Assembly (NCBI RefSeq): GCF_012911925.1
Contig: NZ_JAAXKY010000028.1
Location: forward strand, 1-58,110
From: Pseudonocardia xinjiangensis
GTDB taxonomy: Bacteria > Actinomycetota > Actinomycetes > Mycobacteriales > Pseudonocardiaceae
DNA: 58,110 nt
Direction: 5' to 3'
Shown here: positions 26,938 to 35,686 of the stretch, one piece after another
Numbering within the stretch: the stretch's first letter is position 1
Layout of the letters: the number at the start of each line of letters is the position of its first letter
The notes under the pieces: generated by a model
The model's database searches: none
The model's input: only the letters and a program-made list of their open reading frames with translations
Told to the model about the DNA's origin: nothing
Translations under genes and position numbers: made by a program

Positions 26938-27949
26938 TGCCCGCATCCACGGCGTGCTGATCGATGCGGTCGAGCTCGTCGGTGCTGAACTCGAGGTTGT
27001 CCAGCGCCCCGAGGTTGTCGTCGAGCTGATGCACGCTGCTGGCCCCCACCAGCACCGACGTCACCCGGGAGTCGCGCAGCGCCCAGGCCAGCGCCATCTG
27101 CGCGAGCGACTGGTTGCGGGCCGCCGCCATCTCGTTGAGCGCCCGGATGTGGGTGATGGTCTTGTCGGTGAGCAGGTCGGGCGAGAGCGACTTGCCCTGC
27201 GTGGCGCGTGAGCCGGCCGGCACCCCGTCGAGGTACTTGCTGGTGAGCATGCCCTGCGCGAGCGGGGAGAACGCGATGCACCCCACGCCCGTCTCCTCCA
27301 GCGCGTCGAGCAGGTCCTCCTCGATCCAGCGGTTGAGCATCGAGTACGAGGGCTGGTGGATCAGCAGCGGTGTGCCGAGCCCCCGCAGGATCCTGGCGGC
27401 CTCGCGGGTGCGGTCACCGCTGTAGGACGAGATGCCGGCGTAGAGCGCCTTGCCGGAGCGCACCGCGGTGTCGAGCGCCCCCATCGTCTCCTCGAGCGGC
27501 GTGGTGGGGTCGAAGCGGTGGCTGTAGAAGATGTCGACGTAGTCCACGCCCATCCGGGCCAGCGACTGGTCGAGGCTCGCCAGCAGGTACTTCCGCGACC
27601 CGCCGCCCTGGCCGTACGGGCCGGGCCACATGTCGTAGCCGGCCTTGGTGGAGAGGATCAGCTCGTCGCGGTACGGGCGGAAGTCCTGCGCGAAGATCGT
27701 GCCGAAGTTGCTCTCCGCGCTGCCGTAGGGCGGGCCGTAGTTGTTGGCCAGGTCGAAGTGCGTGATTCCGCGGTCGAACGCGTGGCGCAGGATGGCGCGC
27801 TGCGTCTCGAGCGGCTTGTCGTCGCCGAAGTTGTGCCAGAGCCCGAGCGAGACCGTGGGGAGATCCAGGCCGCTGCGCCCGCAGCGTCGAAAGGTGCCGC
27901 TGTTCGGCTGGAAGGACTCGTAGCGGTCGGCTGCGGCAAGGTAGGTCAC
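26906..27949 (-). CDS. Aldo/keto reductase (YghZ-like)
   Basis: A 347-residue NADPH-dependent reductase. It has the catalytic set Asp in HFDLANNYGPPYGSAE, Lys in LILSTKAGYDMWPG, and His in DIFYSHRFDPTTP. Length and wording fit the L-glyceraldehyde 3-phosphate reductase (YghZ) branch, but actinobacterial members have varied substrates. The GTG at 27949 was chosen because the domain begins there and GGATGGGAG precedes it. Divergent from the tetR gene. Confidence 0.9.
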   Translation of the reverse strand: MTYLAAADRYESFQPNSGTFRRCGRSGLDLPTVSLGLWHNFGDDKPLETQRAILRHAFDRGITHFDLANNYGPPYGSAESNFGTIFAQDFRPYRDELILSTKAGYDMWPGPYGQGGGSRKYLLASLDQSLARMGVDYVDIFYSHRFDPTTPLEETMGALDTAVRSGKALYAGISSYSGDRTREAARILRGLGTPLLIHQPSYSMLNRWIEEDLLDALEETGVGCIAFSPLAQGMLTSKYLDGVPAGSRATQGKSLSPDLLTDKTITHIRALNEMAAARNQSLAQMALAWALRDSRVTSVLVGASSVHQLDDNLGALDNLEFSTDELDRIDQHAVDAGINLWARSAER

Positions 27950-28026
27950 GCTCCCATCCTGCCCGGTCGGGTCGGGCCGCCACGGAGCGGCCGCGGGTGC
28001 CCGCCTGCTCCCCGACCGGCGCTTTC

Positions 28027-28056
28027 TTGAGCAAACGATCCAGATTGGTTTAGGGT
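28027..28056 (+). promoter_or_regulatory. tetR promoter with candidate operator
   Basis: TTGAGC (28027-28032) and TAGGGT (28051-28056) are spaced 18 bases, and the ATG follows 6 bases later, so the message is leaderless. Between the boxes lies GATCCAGATTGG with a CCA-N3-TGG symmetry. ATGATCCAGA recurs at about 28668, before the hydrolase gene. Confidence 0.55.
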
Positions 28057-28062
28057 GCGTCC

Positions 28063-28641
28063 ATGGCACGGACCCGGGAGTTCGACACCGAGGCGGCGGT
28101 GAGCCGGGCGATGGAGCTGTTCTGGACGCGCGGGTACGAGGCGACCTCGGTGCGCGACCTGGCCGGGCACCTCGGGATCGGGCAGGGGTCCCTGTACGCG
28201 GCGTTCGGAGACAAGGACGGTCTCTACCGCGCGGCGCTGGAGCGTTACCGCGCCACCCTCGCGGCGGAGGCCCTGCGGAGCCTCGACGAGGGGGGCGATG
28301 CGCGGTCGGCGGTCCGCTCGATGCTGGTCGGGCGGGTCCGCATCGCGGTCGAACAGGGCGGGCGGGGCTGCCTGGCGGCCAACGCGGCCTGCGAACGCCT
28401 GCCGGAGGACCAGGCGACCCGGCGCACCGTGCGTGACATGCAGGACGCGAGCCGGGACGCGCTCGCCGGCGTGCTGCGCGGGGCGGCGGAGCGGGGCGAG
28501 ATCTCGACCCGCCACGACCCCCACACGCTGGCCGCCTTCCTGGTCACCTTCCTCAACGGGCTGCTCGTCTCCGCGAAGATCACGCCGGACGCCGGAGCGC
28601 TCGAACCCCTCGTGGAGGTCGCCCTGGCCGCCCTCGACTGA
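28063..28641 (+). CDS. TetR-family regulator
   Basis: A 192-residue repressor. The helix-turn-helix reads TSVRDLAGHLGIGQGSLYAAFGDKDGLY, and the ligand domain is all-helical with GCLAANAACE typical of the AcrR_1-like C-terminus. It is probably leaderless and autoregulated through the site between its -35 and -10 boxes. It precedes the hydrolase gene by 49 bases, which is its likely target. Confidence 0.92.
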   Translation: MARTREFDTEAAVSRAMELFWTRGYEATSVRDLAGHLGIGQGSLYAAFGDKDGLYRAALERYRATLAAEALRSLDEGGDARSAVRSMLVGRVRIAVEQGGRGCLAANAACERLPEDQATRRTVRDMQDASRDALAGVLRGAAERGEISTRHDPHTLAAFLVTFLNGLLVSAKITPDAGALEPLVEVALAALD

Positions 28642-28690
28642 CTGCGCACGCCCTCAATCTGTAGCAGATGATCCAGAAAGTTGGAACGAA

Positions 28691-29572
28691 ATGATCGCCG
28701 ACCATCAGGGAGACCCCCTCCGCACGGGCCGTGCCACCGTCAACGGAACGAGCCTCCATTACCGCACCGGCGGCTCCGGCCCGGCGGTGGTGCTGCTGCA
28801 CGGGGTGCCCAAGACCAGCTACCACTGGCGGCACCTCGTCCCGAGACTGACGGCGCAGCACACGGTGGTCGTGCCCGACCTTCGTGGTCTGGGCGACTCC
28901 GCCCGTCCCGCGGACGGATACGACTCCGCGACCATGAGCGAGGACGTCGCCGCGCTGATGGCCCACCTCGGGCACGGGTCCTACAGCGTGATCGGCGAGG
29001 ACTGGGGAGCGGTGGTCGGTTACCAGCTCGCCGCCCGGCACCGTGGCGAGGTCACCGCACTCGTGTTCGCCGAGGCGTTCCTCCCCGGATTCGGTTTCGA
29101 GGAGCGCGCCGCACTCACGCCGGAGAACGTCTCCACGGGAATGCACTTGTGGCACCTGGGTTTCTACTTCCAGCCCGACGTTCCCGAGATGCTGATCGCC
29201 GGGCACGAACGGGAGCTCATCACCTACATGCTGAAGAACGAACGCAGCTACCCCGACACCGCCACCCCCGAAGCCGTCGACGAGTACGTGCGCTGCTACT
29301 CCATGCCGGGCGGCATCCGCGCGATGCTGGCGATCTACCGTGCCATGCTCGTCGACGCCGAACAGAACCGGCAGGCAGCCCGGCAGAAGCTGGACATCCC
29401 GGTGCTGGCACTCGGCGGGTCGGCGTTCATCGGGGATCGGAACGAAGCCCAGATGCTGGACGTGGCGCACGACGTCACCGGTCACGTCTTCGACGCCGGC
29501 CACGACCTCGCCGAGGAGGTACCGGACGAGATGGCCGCGGTGGTGGTGCCGTTCCTGGCCGAGGTCCTGTAG
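28691..29572 (+). CDS. Alpha/beta-hydrolase, epoxide hydrolase / dehalogenase-like
   Basis: A 293-residue hydrolase with an aspartate nucleophile, Asp104 in VIGEDWGAVVG, the oxyanion motif HGVPKTSYHW, and a terminal His in DAGHDLAEEVP. Aspartate at the elbow places it with epoxide hydrolases, haloalkane or fluoroacetate dehalogenases rather than esterases. Regulated with the upstream tetR, whose operator half-site ATGATCCAGA also stands just before it. A weak GGAACGAA precedes the ATG. The exact substrate is unknown. Confidence 0.88.
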   Translation: MIADHQGDPLRTGRATVNGTSLHYRTGGSGPAVVLLHGVPKTSYHWRHLVPRLTAQHTVVVPDLRGLGDSARPADGYDSATMSEDVAALMAHLGHGSYSVIGEDWGAVVGYQLAARHRGEVTALVFAEAFLPGFGFEERAALTPENVSTGMHLWHLGFYFQPDVPEMLIAGHERELITYMLKNERSYPDTATPEAVDEYVRCYSMPGGIRAMLAIYRAMLVDAEQNRQAARQKLDIPVLALGGSAFIGDRNEAQMLDVAHDVTGHVFDAGHDLAEEVPDEMAAVVVPFLAEVL

Positions 29573-29586
29573 CTCAGGCGGAAAGC

Positions 29587-30552
29587 TCAGGCGAAGGCCG
29601 AGACGAGCGCGCCGAGGCAGTCCTGGCCACCGCTGCGGGCGACGAGCAGGTGACCGGGAACCTCCACCGGCGGGTCCAGGGGCCGGACCACCACACCGGG
29701 GGTGACGTCCCCGGCGCACCCGAGGACCACCGTTGCGGCGCGGTCGCCCAGTCCGATCTCGACCACCGCGTCCCCGCCGAACAGCCCGGGCGGGGTCATC
29801 GCCAGGTAGGCGAGGTGCCAGCCGTCCGGGGCGGGCCACGAGACGAGCGAGGACGCCTCCACCTCCGCGGGGCCGAGGTCCTGCGGCACGCCGGTGTCGA
29901 GGTCCAGCAGGTGCAGTGCGGGTTCGAGCAGGCCCGGGTCCGGATCAGGCGTCGGCCAGGTGAGGAGAGCCAGCGGCCCTCCGCCGGGCCGCTGCACGAC
30001 CTCGACCACGTGCCGGGCCTGGAGGGCGTGCGGAGTCGTGATCTCCCGGGTCCGCAGGTCCAGCAGCCGTAGGCGGGACCGGCGGACCCGCTCCCCCCAC
30101 ACCCGGGCATCGTCGCGGTCCCTCGCCCGGCGCTCGTCCTGCGCCGTCGGTTCGTCCGCTGCGACCAGAGCGACCAGGTCGGGGTCGGCCAGCGGGAGAT
30201 GACCGCGGATCCCGCCCGTCCAGGTGGTGAGGGCTTCGGCGGCGCCACCGGTGGGCCGGATCCGGTGCAGCTGCGCGGTGCCACGCTCCGGCAGGTCCGA
30301 CAGGAAGTAGATCGTCCCCGAGTCCGGTGCCCACCGCGGAGCCGAGTTCTCGGCCGGGCCCGTGGTGAGCCTCCGCGGCGGCTCGCTCCCGTCGGCGGCG
30401 GCGATCCACAGTGCACTGTCCGGCAGCTCGCCGCTCTGCCCGACCGGGGCGACCACGAAGACGACCCACCGGCCGTCCGGGGACAGCCTCGGGGTGGACG
30501 GCACGCTGCTGTCCACCACGAGCTCCGCACTCAGCTGCGCTACGTCGTCCAC
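29587..30552 (-). CDS. Peptidase S9-type beta-propeller domain without a catalytic domain
   Basis: A 321-residue protein resembling only the N-terminal propeller of S9 dipeptidyl aminopeptidases: PRLSPDGRWVVFVV, SALWIAAADGSEPPRRLT and APRWAPDSGTIYFLSD are blade repeats. The alpha/beta-hydrolase half, with its GxSxGG serine, is missing, and the gene stops 14 bases before the convergent hydrolase gene. It is either a truncated remnant or a propeller working alone. The GTG at 30552 has GAGGGAG upstream. Codon use is normal, which speaks against long decay. Confidence 0.6.
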   Translation of the reverse strand: MDDVAQLSAELVVDSSVPSTPRLSPDGRWVVFVVAPVGQSGELPDSALWIAAADGSEPPRRLTTGPAENSAPRWAPDSGTIYFLSDLPERGTAQLHRIRPTGGAAEALTTWTGGIRGHLPLADPDLVALVAADEPTAQDERRARDRDDARVWGERVRRSRLRLLDLRTREITTPHALQARHVVEVVQRPGGGPLALLTWPTPDPDPGLLEPALHLLDLDTGVPQDLGPAEVEASSLVSWPAPDGWHLAYLAMTPPGLFGGDAVVEIGLGDRAATVVLGCAGDVTPGVVVRPLDPPVEVPGHLLVARSGGQDCLGALVSAFA

Positions 30553-30584
30553 CTTGCTCCCTCGATCGCCGGCATCTTGCGCGC

Positions 30585-31358
30585 TCAGCCGCGGGCGTAG
30601 CGGCCGGGCGTGGTCCCGACGAGGCGGGTGAAGTGCCGGTGCAGGTGCGCCTGGTCGTGGAACCCCACGGCGACCGCGACGTCGGCGGGGGGCTCGCCGT
30701 CGAGCAGGCGGCGGCGAGCGGCCTCGACCCGGCGGCCGGTCAGGTACCGGTGGGGCGGCAGCCCGAACGCGCTGGTGAAGCAGCGCACCAGATGGGATGG
30801 GTGCGCGTGCAGCAGTGCGGCCGCGTCGCGCAGTGCGAGCCCGGGGACGGTGCGGGCGTCGAGCAGGTCCCGCAGGTTCGCGGCGAGCCGGTCGGGGGCG
30901 GGTTCGACGGCCGGGGCCCGCAGGTGCCGGCGGATCCGGTCGGCGATCAGCGCGAGCCTGCTCTCGGCCTCGAGCGCGGCGCCCCGGGCGTCCAGTGCCC
31001 GGTGCAGCTGGTCCACCCGGGTGCGGAGCAGATCGTCGTCGAAGCTCGGTGCGTCGACCGAAGCGCTGGTCAGGGACTCGTCGAGCACCTCGGTGTCGAC
31101 GTAGAGCACGCGCTTGCGAAACCCGTGGTCGGTGGCCGAGCGCCCGGTGTGGGCCACGTGCGGCGGGAGCAGCGTGACCGCAGGGCGCAGGGCGCCGTGC
31201 TCGTGGCGGTCCAGGTCGTAGCGGATCGCGCCCTCGTCGACGACGAGCAGCGTCCACGTGTCGTGGGCGTGCTCGGGGTAGGCGTGGTCGGTGAACTCCG
31301 CGTGGAAGACCTCGACGATGCCGGGCACCGGTGGGGCCCAGGCCCGTACCGCAGGCAT
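30585..31358 (-). CDS. AraC-family regulator
   Basis: A 257-residue regulator with an N-terminal cupin-type sensor (HAEFTDHAYPEHAHDTWTLLVV) and a C-terminal pair of helix-turn-helix motifs (LALRDAAALLHAHPSHLVRCF and PADVAVAVGFHDQAHLHRHF) ending in GTTPGRYARG. TACGTT ends 6 bases before the ATG, suggesting a leaderless message. Divergent from the DUF2000 gene, a pairing often seen, so that gene is the probable target. Confidence 0.92.
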   Translation of the reverse strand: MPAVRAWAPPVPGIVEVFHAEFTDHAYPEHAHDTWTLLVVDEGAIRYDLDRHEHGALRPAVTLLPPHVAHTGRSATDHGFRKRVLYVDTEVLDESLTSASVDAPSFDDDLLRTRVDQLHRALDARGAALEAESRLALIADRIRRHLRAPAVEPAPDRLAANLRDLLDARTVPGLALRDAAALLHAHPSHLVRCFTSAFGLPPHRYLTGRRVEAARRRLLDGEPPADVAVAVGFHDQAHLHRHFTRLVGTTPGRYARG

Positions 31359-31407
31359 GTGAACAACGTACAAGAACGGCAGGGCCTGCCCGGGCCACGC
31401 TCGGCGG

Positions 31408-31815
31408 GTGCGCTTCGACACCAAGATCGCCGTGCTGCTCCGGGACGACCTGGAGATGTGGCAGCGGCTGAACGTCACCGCCTTCCTGGCCAGCGGGATC
31501 GCGGCCAACCCCGAGCTGCTGGGCGAGCCGTACGCCGACGCGGACGGCACGCCCTACCTGCCGATGTTCCGCCAGCCGGTGCTCGTGCTGGCCGGCGACG
31601 CGGAGGTGCTCGCCGCCGCCCACGAGCGCGCGGTGCGCCGCGGGATGCCGGCGGCGGTGTTCACCGAGGAGCTGTTCTCGACCGGGCACGACGAGGCCAA
31701 CCGCGCCGCGGTCCGGGCCGTGGCCCGCGACGACCTGAAGCTGGTGGGCCTCGCCGTGCACGGGCCCCGCAACGCGGTGGACAAGGTCCTCCGGGGCGCC
31801 ACGATGCACCCCTGA
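31408..31815 (+). CDS. DUF2000-domain protein
   Basis: A 135-residue protein of the DUF2000 group, related in fold to peptidyl-tRNA hydrolase 2. The recognisable blocks are DTKIAVLLRDDLEMWQRLN, FLASGIA and YLPMFRQPVLVLAGD. Its function is unknown. It is divergent from an AraC regulator across a 49-base gap. The GTG start has CGGCGGG upstream, a weak ribosome site. Confidence 0.82.
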   Translation: MRFDTKIAVLLRDDLEMWQRLNVTAFLASGIAANPELLGEPYADADGTPYLPMFRQPVLVLAGDAEVLAAAHERAVRRGMPAAVFTEELFSTGHDEANRAAVRAVARDDLKLVGLAVHGPRNAVDKVLRGATMHP

Positions 31816-31836
31816 CGGACTCCTGTCAGGCTGTGA

Positions 31837-32457
31837 TCACGGCCGGGTGATCGTCTGCACGAACAGCTGCGGGTCGGGTGGCGTCACCGAGCAGCCCTGG
31901 CCCTCCCGGGGGACGAAGATCGAGGCGGTGTCACCGGGCGGATAGACCCGCAGGCCCCGCACCGGTGTCGGCCGGCACGCCGCCTCGTCGAAGTTCAGCA
32001 CGTTCACCAGCCGCAGCTGCGCCACGGCGGTGCCACGTGGGGCGATGGGCACCTCGGGTCCGCGGTCGCCCGACATCTCCGCGGCCGGACCGACCTGGTG
32101 GCCGTCGTCGCCTGCCACGTAGGAGACCCCCGGGAAGCCGCGCAGCTCGCAGGTCCGCGACCCGGTGTTGGTGAACACCAGTGGCTGCATCACCGATCCG
32201 GCACCCGCGTCGCCCTGGCCCAGCGAGACCGACAGCTCTGCGGTGGTGCACCGCTGCGGTCCCGTGCTGCCTCCGCTTCCCGTCGGCTGCGCGCCGCCGG
32301 TGGGCTGCACCCCGGCCGGCTGCGCGCTGGTGGTGGGGGCTTCCGTGGGCACGGGCGGGATGGCCGACGCCGACGCCGACGCGGGTGGTGGTGCGGCGCC
32401 CCCGGAACAGCCCGCCACCGCCGCGAGTGCGACGAAGCCGGCAACGGCCCACCGCAT
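31837..32457 (-). CDS. DUF4232-containing lipoprotein
   Basis: A 206-residue secreted protein. A short signal ends in a lipobox with Cys17 (AAVAGCSGG), then comes a flexible Pro/Ala/Ser/Thr/Gly linker with a GAQPTG/GVQPTG repeat, and the DUF4232 beta domain (CTTAELSVSLGQGDAG, TNTGSRTCELRGFPGVSY). The role is unknown; the family is actinobacterial and surface-exposed. AGAGGA is 9 bases before ATG 32457. Confidence 0.85.
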   Translation of the reverse strand: MRWAVAGFVALAAVAGCSGGAAPPPASASASAIPPVPTEAPTTSAQPAGVQPTGGAQPTGSGGSTGPQRCTTAELSVSLGQGDAGAGSVMQPLVFTNTGSRTCELRGFPGVSYVAGDDGHQVGPAAEMSGDRGPEVPIAPRGTAVAQLRLVNVLNFDEAACRPTPVRGLRVYPPGDTASIFVPREGQGCSVTPPDPQLFVQTITRP

Positions 32458-32623
32458 CTGTCGTGTCCTCTTACCGTCACTCGTCAGTGCGCGCACTGCT
32501 CCACCGTTCTCCTCGCGGGCGCCCACCCTTCGGCGCCACGACACTGTGTGTCAGACAATCATCCAATCGGGCGAGCGCCGAGGATGTCCTACCCTGGCGC
32601 CGGTTCGTGACGAGAGGTGGCGG

Positions 32624-33223
32624 ATGTCGGCGACGCGACTGCTGGTGCTCGGGATCGTGCGGGGGTACGGCCGGGCGCACGGCTACCGCGTGGGCAACGA
32701 CCTGCTGTCCTGGGGCGCCGACGAGTGGGCGAACGTCAAGTGGGGCTCGATCTACCACGCGCTGAAGTCACTCACCCAGGGTGGTTTCCTGCTCGACCAC
32801 AACGACATCCCCGGTCGCACCGACTACGAGCTCACCGAGCGCGGCGAGGCCGAGTTCATGCGGCTGCTGCGCGACGCCGTGCGCCATCCCCAGCCTCGCC
32901 CCGACTTCCTGGGGGCCGCGCTCGCCATGCTGCCCTCACTCCCCCGCGCCGAGGCGATCCGGTTGCTGCGCGAGCGCCTGACGACGCTGGAGGAAGCGCG
33001 GGACAAGGCGCTGGCCCAGGTGGACGCGCTCGTCGACCCCCCGCACGTCCGCGAGATGTTCGGGCTGTGGGAGCACAACGCCGCGAGCAGCGCGGACTGG
33101 ACGCGCGGGCTCATCGAACGCCTCGAGGCCGGCGCGTACCCGATGGCCGGGGAACCCGGCTCCCCCGGCAGGCCGGGCAGCTGGCCCGACCTGCTCTTCC
33201 CGCCGTACCCGCCGCGCGAGTGA
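32624..33223 (+). CDS. PadR-family regulator
   Basis: A 199-residue regulator with a winged-helix N-domain (LVLGIVRGYGRAHGYRV, WGSIYHALKSLTQGGFL, DYELTERGEAEF) and a helical C-domain for dimerisation. PadR proteins answer to phenolics or antibiotics. The only drug transporter nearby is the drrAB operon 1.5 kb downstream, a possible but unproven target. The ATG follows GAGAGGTGG. Confidence 0.9.
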   Translation: MSATRLLVLGIVRGYGRAHGYRVGNDLLSWGADEWANVKWGSIYHALKSLTQGGFLLDHNDIPGRTDYELTERGEAEFMRLLRDAVRHPQPRPDFLGAALAMLPSLPRAEAIRLLRERLTTLEEARDKALAQVDALVDPPHVREMFGLWEHNAASSADWTRGLIERLEAGAYPMAGEPGSPGRPGSWPDLLFPPYPPRE

Positions 33224-33238
33224 GTACGGACGTCCGGG

Positions 33239-34129
33239 CTAGCCGTCGTCGGGGTCGCGGAAGGCCCGCCGGCTGTGCCCGAGCAGCTCGCGCAGGGCGG
33301 GGCCGTGCGAGCGCCGCCAGACCAGGGCGAGCACGGCGGGGATGTCGGCGTCGTCGATGGTGACGGTGGTGAGCCGGTCGCGGTAGCGGGCGGCCATCGA
33401 GGTGCTGAGGACGGCGACGGCGAGCCCGCGGCCTGCGAGGTCGGCGATGGCATCCGCGGCGCCGGCCTGCAGCGTGATCACGGGTCGGAGGTGCTGCGCC
33501 GCGCAGGCCTGGTCGAGCACTGTGCGCAGGCCGGTGCCGGGTGGCATGCAGACGATCGGGTGGGCGACCAGGTCGCGCAGACCCACCCGCCCGCGTTCCG
33601 CGAGGGGATGTCCGGCCGGGACCGCCGCGACGAGGGGCTCGCTGATGATCGTCAGCGCCTCCAGCCCGTCGGGGGTGGTGGCGGCGGTGCCGATGAGAGC
33701 CAGGTCGAGGGTGCCGGTGCGCACGCCCTCGACGAGCCGGTCGGAGTTGTCCTCCAGCAGTGAGATCTCCACGCCGGGATGCGCCCGGTGGAACGTGGCG
33801 AGCGCGTCGAAGAGCGGGGTGACGGTGCAGCCGATGACCATTCCGACGGTGAGCCGGCCCCGGATCAGCTCGGCCACCTCGCCCACCGCCTCGCCGACCG
33901 CGCCTGCGGCGGCGAGAGCGGCGCGGGCGTGCTCGAGCGCGGCCTTCCCCGCGACGGTCAGGGTGGCGTTGCGGGCCGACCGGTCGAACAGCTCCGCGCC
34001 GAGCTCGCGTTCCAGCCGGCGGATCTGGGCGCTGACGCCGGACTGGCTGATGTGCACCCGCTCGGCCGCCCGCGTGAAGTTCTGCTCCTCCGCGACCGCG
34101 ACGAAGTACTCCAGCTGCCGCAGTTCCAT
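33239..34129 (-). CDS. LysR-family regulator
   Basis: A 296-residue regulator. The helix-turn-helix is ELRQLEYFVAVAEEQNFTRA through ISQSGVSAQIRRLERE, followed by the type 2 periplasmic-binding sensor. Divergent from the SnoaL-like gene; the 99-base gap holds an inverted repeat suited to LysR binding. Confidence 0.92.
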   Translation of the reverse strand: MELRQLEYFVAVAEEQNFTRAAERVHISQSGVSAQIRRLERELGAELFDRSARNATLTVAGKAALEHARAALAAAGAVGEAVGEVAELIRGRLTVGMVIGCTVTPLFDALATFHRAHPGVEISLLEDNSDRLVEGVRTGTLDLALIGTAATTPDGLEALTIISEPLVAAVPAGHPLAERGRVGLRDLVAHPIVCMPPGTGLRTVLDQACAAQHLRPVITLQAGAADAIADLAGRGLAVAVLSTSMAARYRDRLTTVTIDDADIPAVLALVWRRSHGPALRELLGHSRRAFRDPDDG

Positions 34130-34143
34130 GACTGCAGATACTA

Positions 34144-34157
34144 GTTCCGAGCAGAAC
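34144..34157. promoter_or_regulatory. Candidate LysR operator
   Basis: GTTC-N6-GAAC inverted repeat, 15 bases upstream of the lysR start and in the shared divergent region. Confidence 0.45.
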
Positions 34158-34228
34158 CAGCTGTTGGACTTCTGATCCGGACCTGACCACGCTCGGAGGT
34201 GCCCCACCTAGCAGCTCAGGAGGACGTC

Positions 34229-34594
34229 ATGACGGAGTACGAGAAGGCCATGCGGCCCGAGGACATCACCCGCTTGTTCGTGGAGCGCTCCAACGCCGGG
34301 GACGCGGCCGGAGTGGCCGCTCTCTACGAGGAGGACGCCGTGCTGGCCTACCCGCCGGGGAGCCGGACGGTGGGCCGCGAGGCGATCCGCGAACTGTGGG
34401 CGACGGTGCTGGCGAACCGCCCGCGCTTCGAGCGCGAGGAACCGCTGCCGACGCTGCTCAGCGGCGACATCGCCCTGACCTCCACGCCACCGAAGGACGG
34501 TGCAGGCGCACGCGCGCAGGTGGTCCGGCGCCAGCCGGACGGAAGCTGGCTACGGCTGCTCGACCAGCCCGAGTTCGTCCCCCCGGGCCGCTGA
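34229..34594 (+). CDS. SnoaL-like / DUF4440 protein
   Basis: A 121-residue NTF2-fold protein (ITRLFVERSNAGDAAGVAALYEEDAVLAYP, VGREAIRELWATVL). Such proteins act as small isomerases, cyclases or ligand carriers; no catalytic residue could be assigned. A clear AGGAGG ribosome site precedes the ATG. Divergent from the LysR gene, its likely regulator. Confidence 0.82.
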   Translation: MTEYEKAMRPEDITRLFVERSNAGDAAGVAALYEEDAVLAYPPGSRTVGREAIRELWATVLANRPRFEREEPLPTLLSGDIALTSTPPKDGAGARAQVVRRQPDGSWLRLLDQPEFVPPGR

Positions 34595-34635
34595 ACCAGC
34601 TGCGCTCGCGGTAGCACCCGCCCGTTTTGCGGCGA

Positions 34636-34698
34636 TTCAAGTTTGCACACCGCGCGGCCGTCGTGCACACTCGGCGCCCCCGCAGGCTCAAGTTTGAA
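34636..34698. promoter_or_regulatory. Paired TCAAGTTTG operators before the drr operon
   Basis: TTCAAGTTTGCA (34636-34647) and CTCAAGTTTGAA (34687-34698) share TCAAGTTTG in direct orientation and each approximates the palindrome TTCAA-N2-TTGAA. They are about five helical turns apart (51 bases), suitable for a looping or dimeric repressor. The second ends 13 bases before the ATG. Confidence 0.5.
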
Positions 34699-34711
34699 TA
34701 ACGGGAGGGAC

Positions 34712-35686
34712 ATGACCCCCGCCGTCACCGCCGAGGCGATCCGCAAGCGCTACCCCGGCTCCGGCGCCCTCGCACTCGACGGGTTCGACCTCTCCGTGCC
34801 GCCCGGCACGGTGCACGGACTGCTCGGCCCCAACGGGGCGGGCAAGACCACCGCCATCCGCATCCTCACCACGCTGCTGCGCGCCGACAGCGGCCGCGCC
34901 ACCATCGCCGGGTTCGACGTCGGGACGCAGGCGGCGCACGTGCGGCGGCAGATCGGGCTCGTAGGCCAGTACGCCGCCGTCGACGAGATCCTCGACGGCA
35001 GGCGCAACCTCGTGATGTTCGGCAGGCTGTTCCACCTCTCCCCCGCGGGCGCCCGCAGCCGCGCCGATGAGCTGCTGGAGCGGTTCGGGCTGACCGGGGC
35101 GGCGGGCCGTTCCGTCGGGCGCTACTCCGGCGGGATGCGGCGGCGCCTCGACCTCGCGGTGAGCATGATCCTCGCGCCCGCCGTGCTGTTCCTCGACGAG
35201 CCGACCACCGGCCTCGATCCGCGTGGCCGGGCGGAGGTGTGGGACGCCGTGCGGGCGCTCGTCGCCGGCGGCACGACCGTGCTCCTGACGACCCAGTACC
35301 TCGACGAGGCCGACCAGCTGGCGGACCGGATCTCGGTGCTCGCGCACATGGGCGAGGTGGGCGGCCGGGTGATCGCCGAGGGCACACCGGACGAGCTGCG
35401 GTCACGGGTCGGCGGCGACCGGATCGACCTGGTCGTGCACCATCCCGCCGACCTGCCGGCCGCGGCGGGGCTGGTCAGGCGGGTCACCGGCAGCGAACCC
35501 GAGGTGGACGCCGCCACCCGGCGCGTCGCCGCACCCGTCGGGGACCGCATGGCGGCGCTCGCGGCGATGGTGCACGGGCTGCGGGAGGAGGGCATCGACG
35601 CCGAGGACCTCACGGTCCGCCGCCCGACCCTCGACGAGGTGTTCCTGCAGCTCACGGGCGCACCGACGGTGGAGGTGGCGGCGTGA
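34712..35686 (+). CDS. drrA: Drug-resistance ABC transporter ATP-binding protein (DrrA-like)
   Basis: The ATPase of a two-part drug exporter. In 324 residues it shows Walker A GPNGAGKTT (39-47), signature YSGGMRRRLD, Walker B VLFLDEPTTGLD, and the ~100-residue C-terminal extension that DrrA-type exporters have. ACGGGAGGG precedes ATG 34712. The stop overlaps the permease start (GTGA). It is the first gene of a four-gene operon, behind two candidate operators. Confidence 0.92.
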   Translation: MTPAVTAEAIRKRYPGSGALALDGFDLSVPPGTVHGLLGPNGAGKTTAIRILTTLLRADSGRATIAGFDVGTQAAHVRRQIGLVGQYAAVDEILDGRRNLVMFGRLFHLSPAGARSRADELLERFGLTGAAGRSVGRYSGGMRRRLDLAVSMILAPAVLFLDEPTTGLDPRGRAEVWDAVRALVAGGTTVLLTTQYLDEADQLADRISVLAHMGEVGGRVIAEGTPDELRSRVGGDRIDLVVHHPADLPAAAGLVRRVTGSEPEVDAATRRVAAPVGDRMAALAAMVHGLREEGIDAEDLTVRRPTLDEVFLQLTGAPTVEVAA

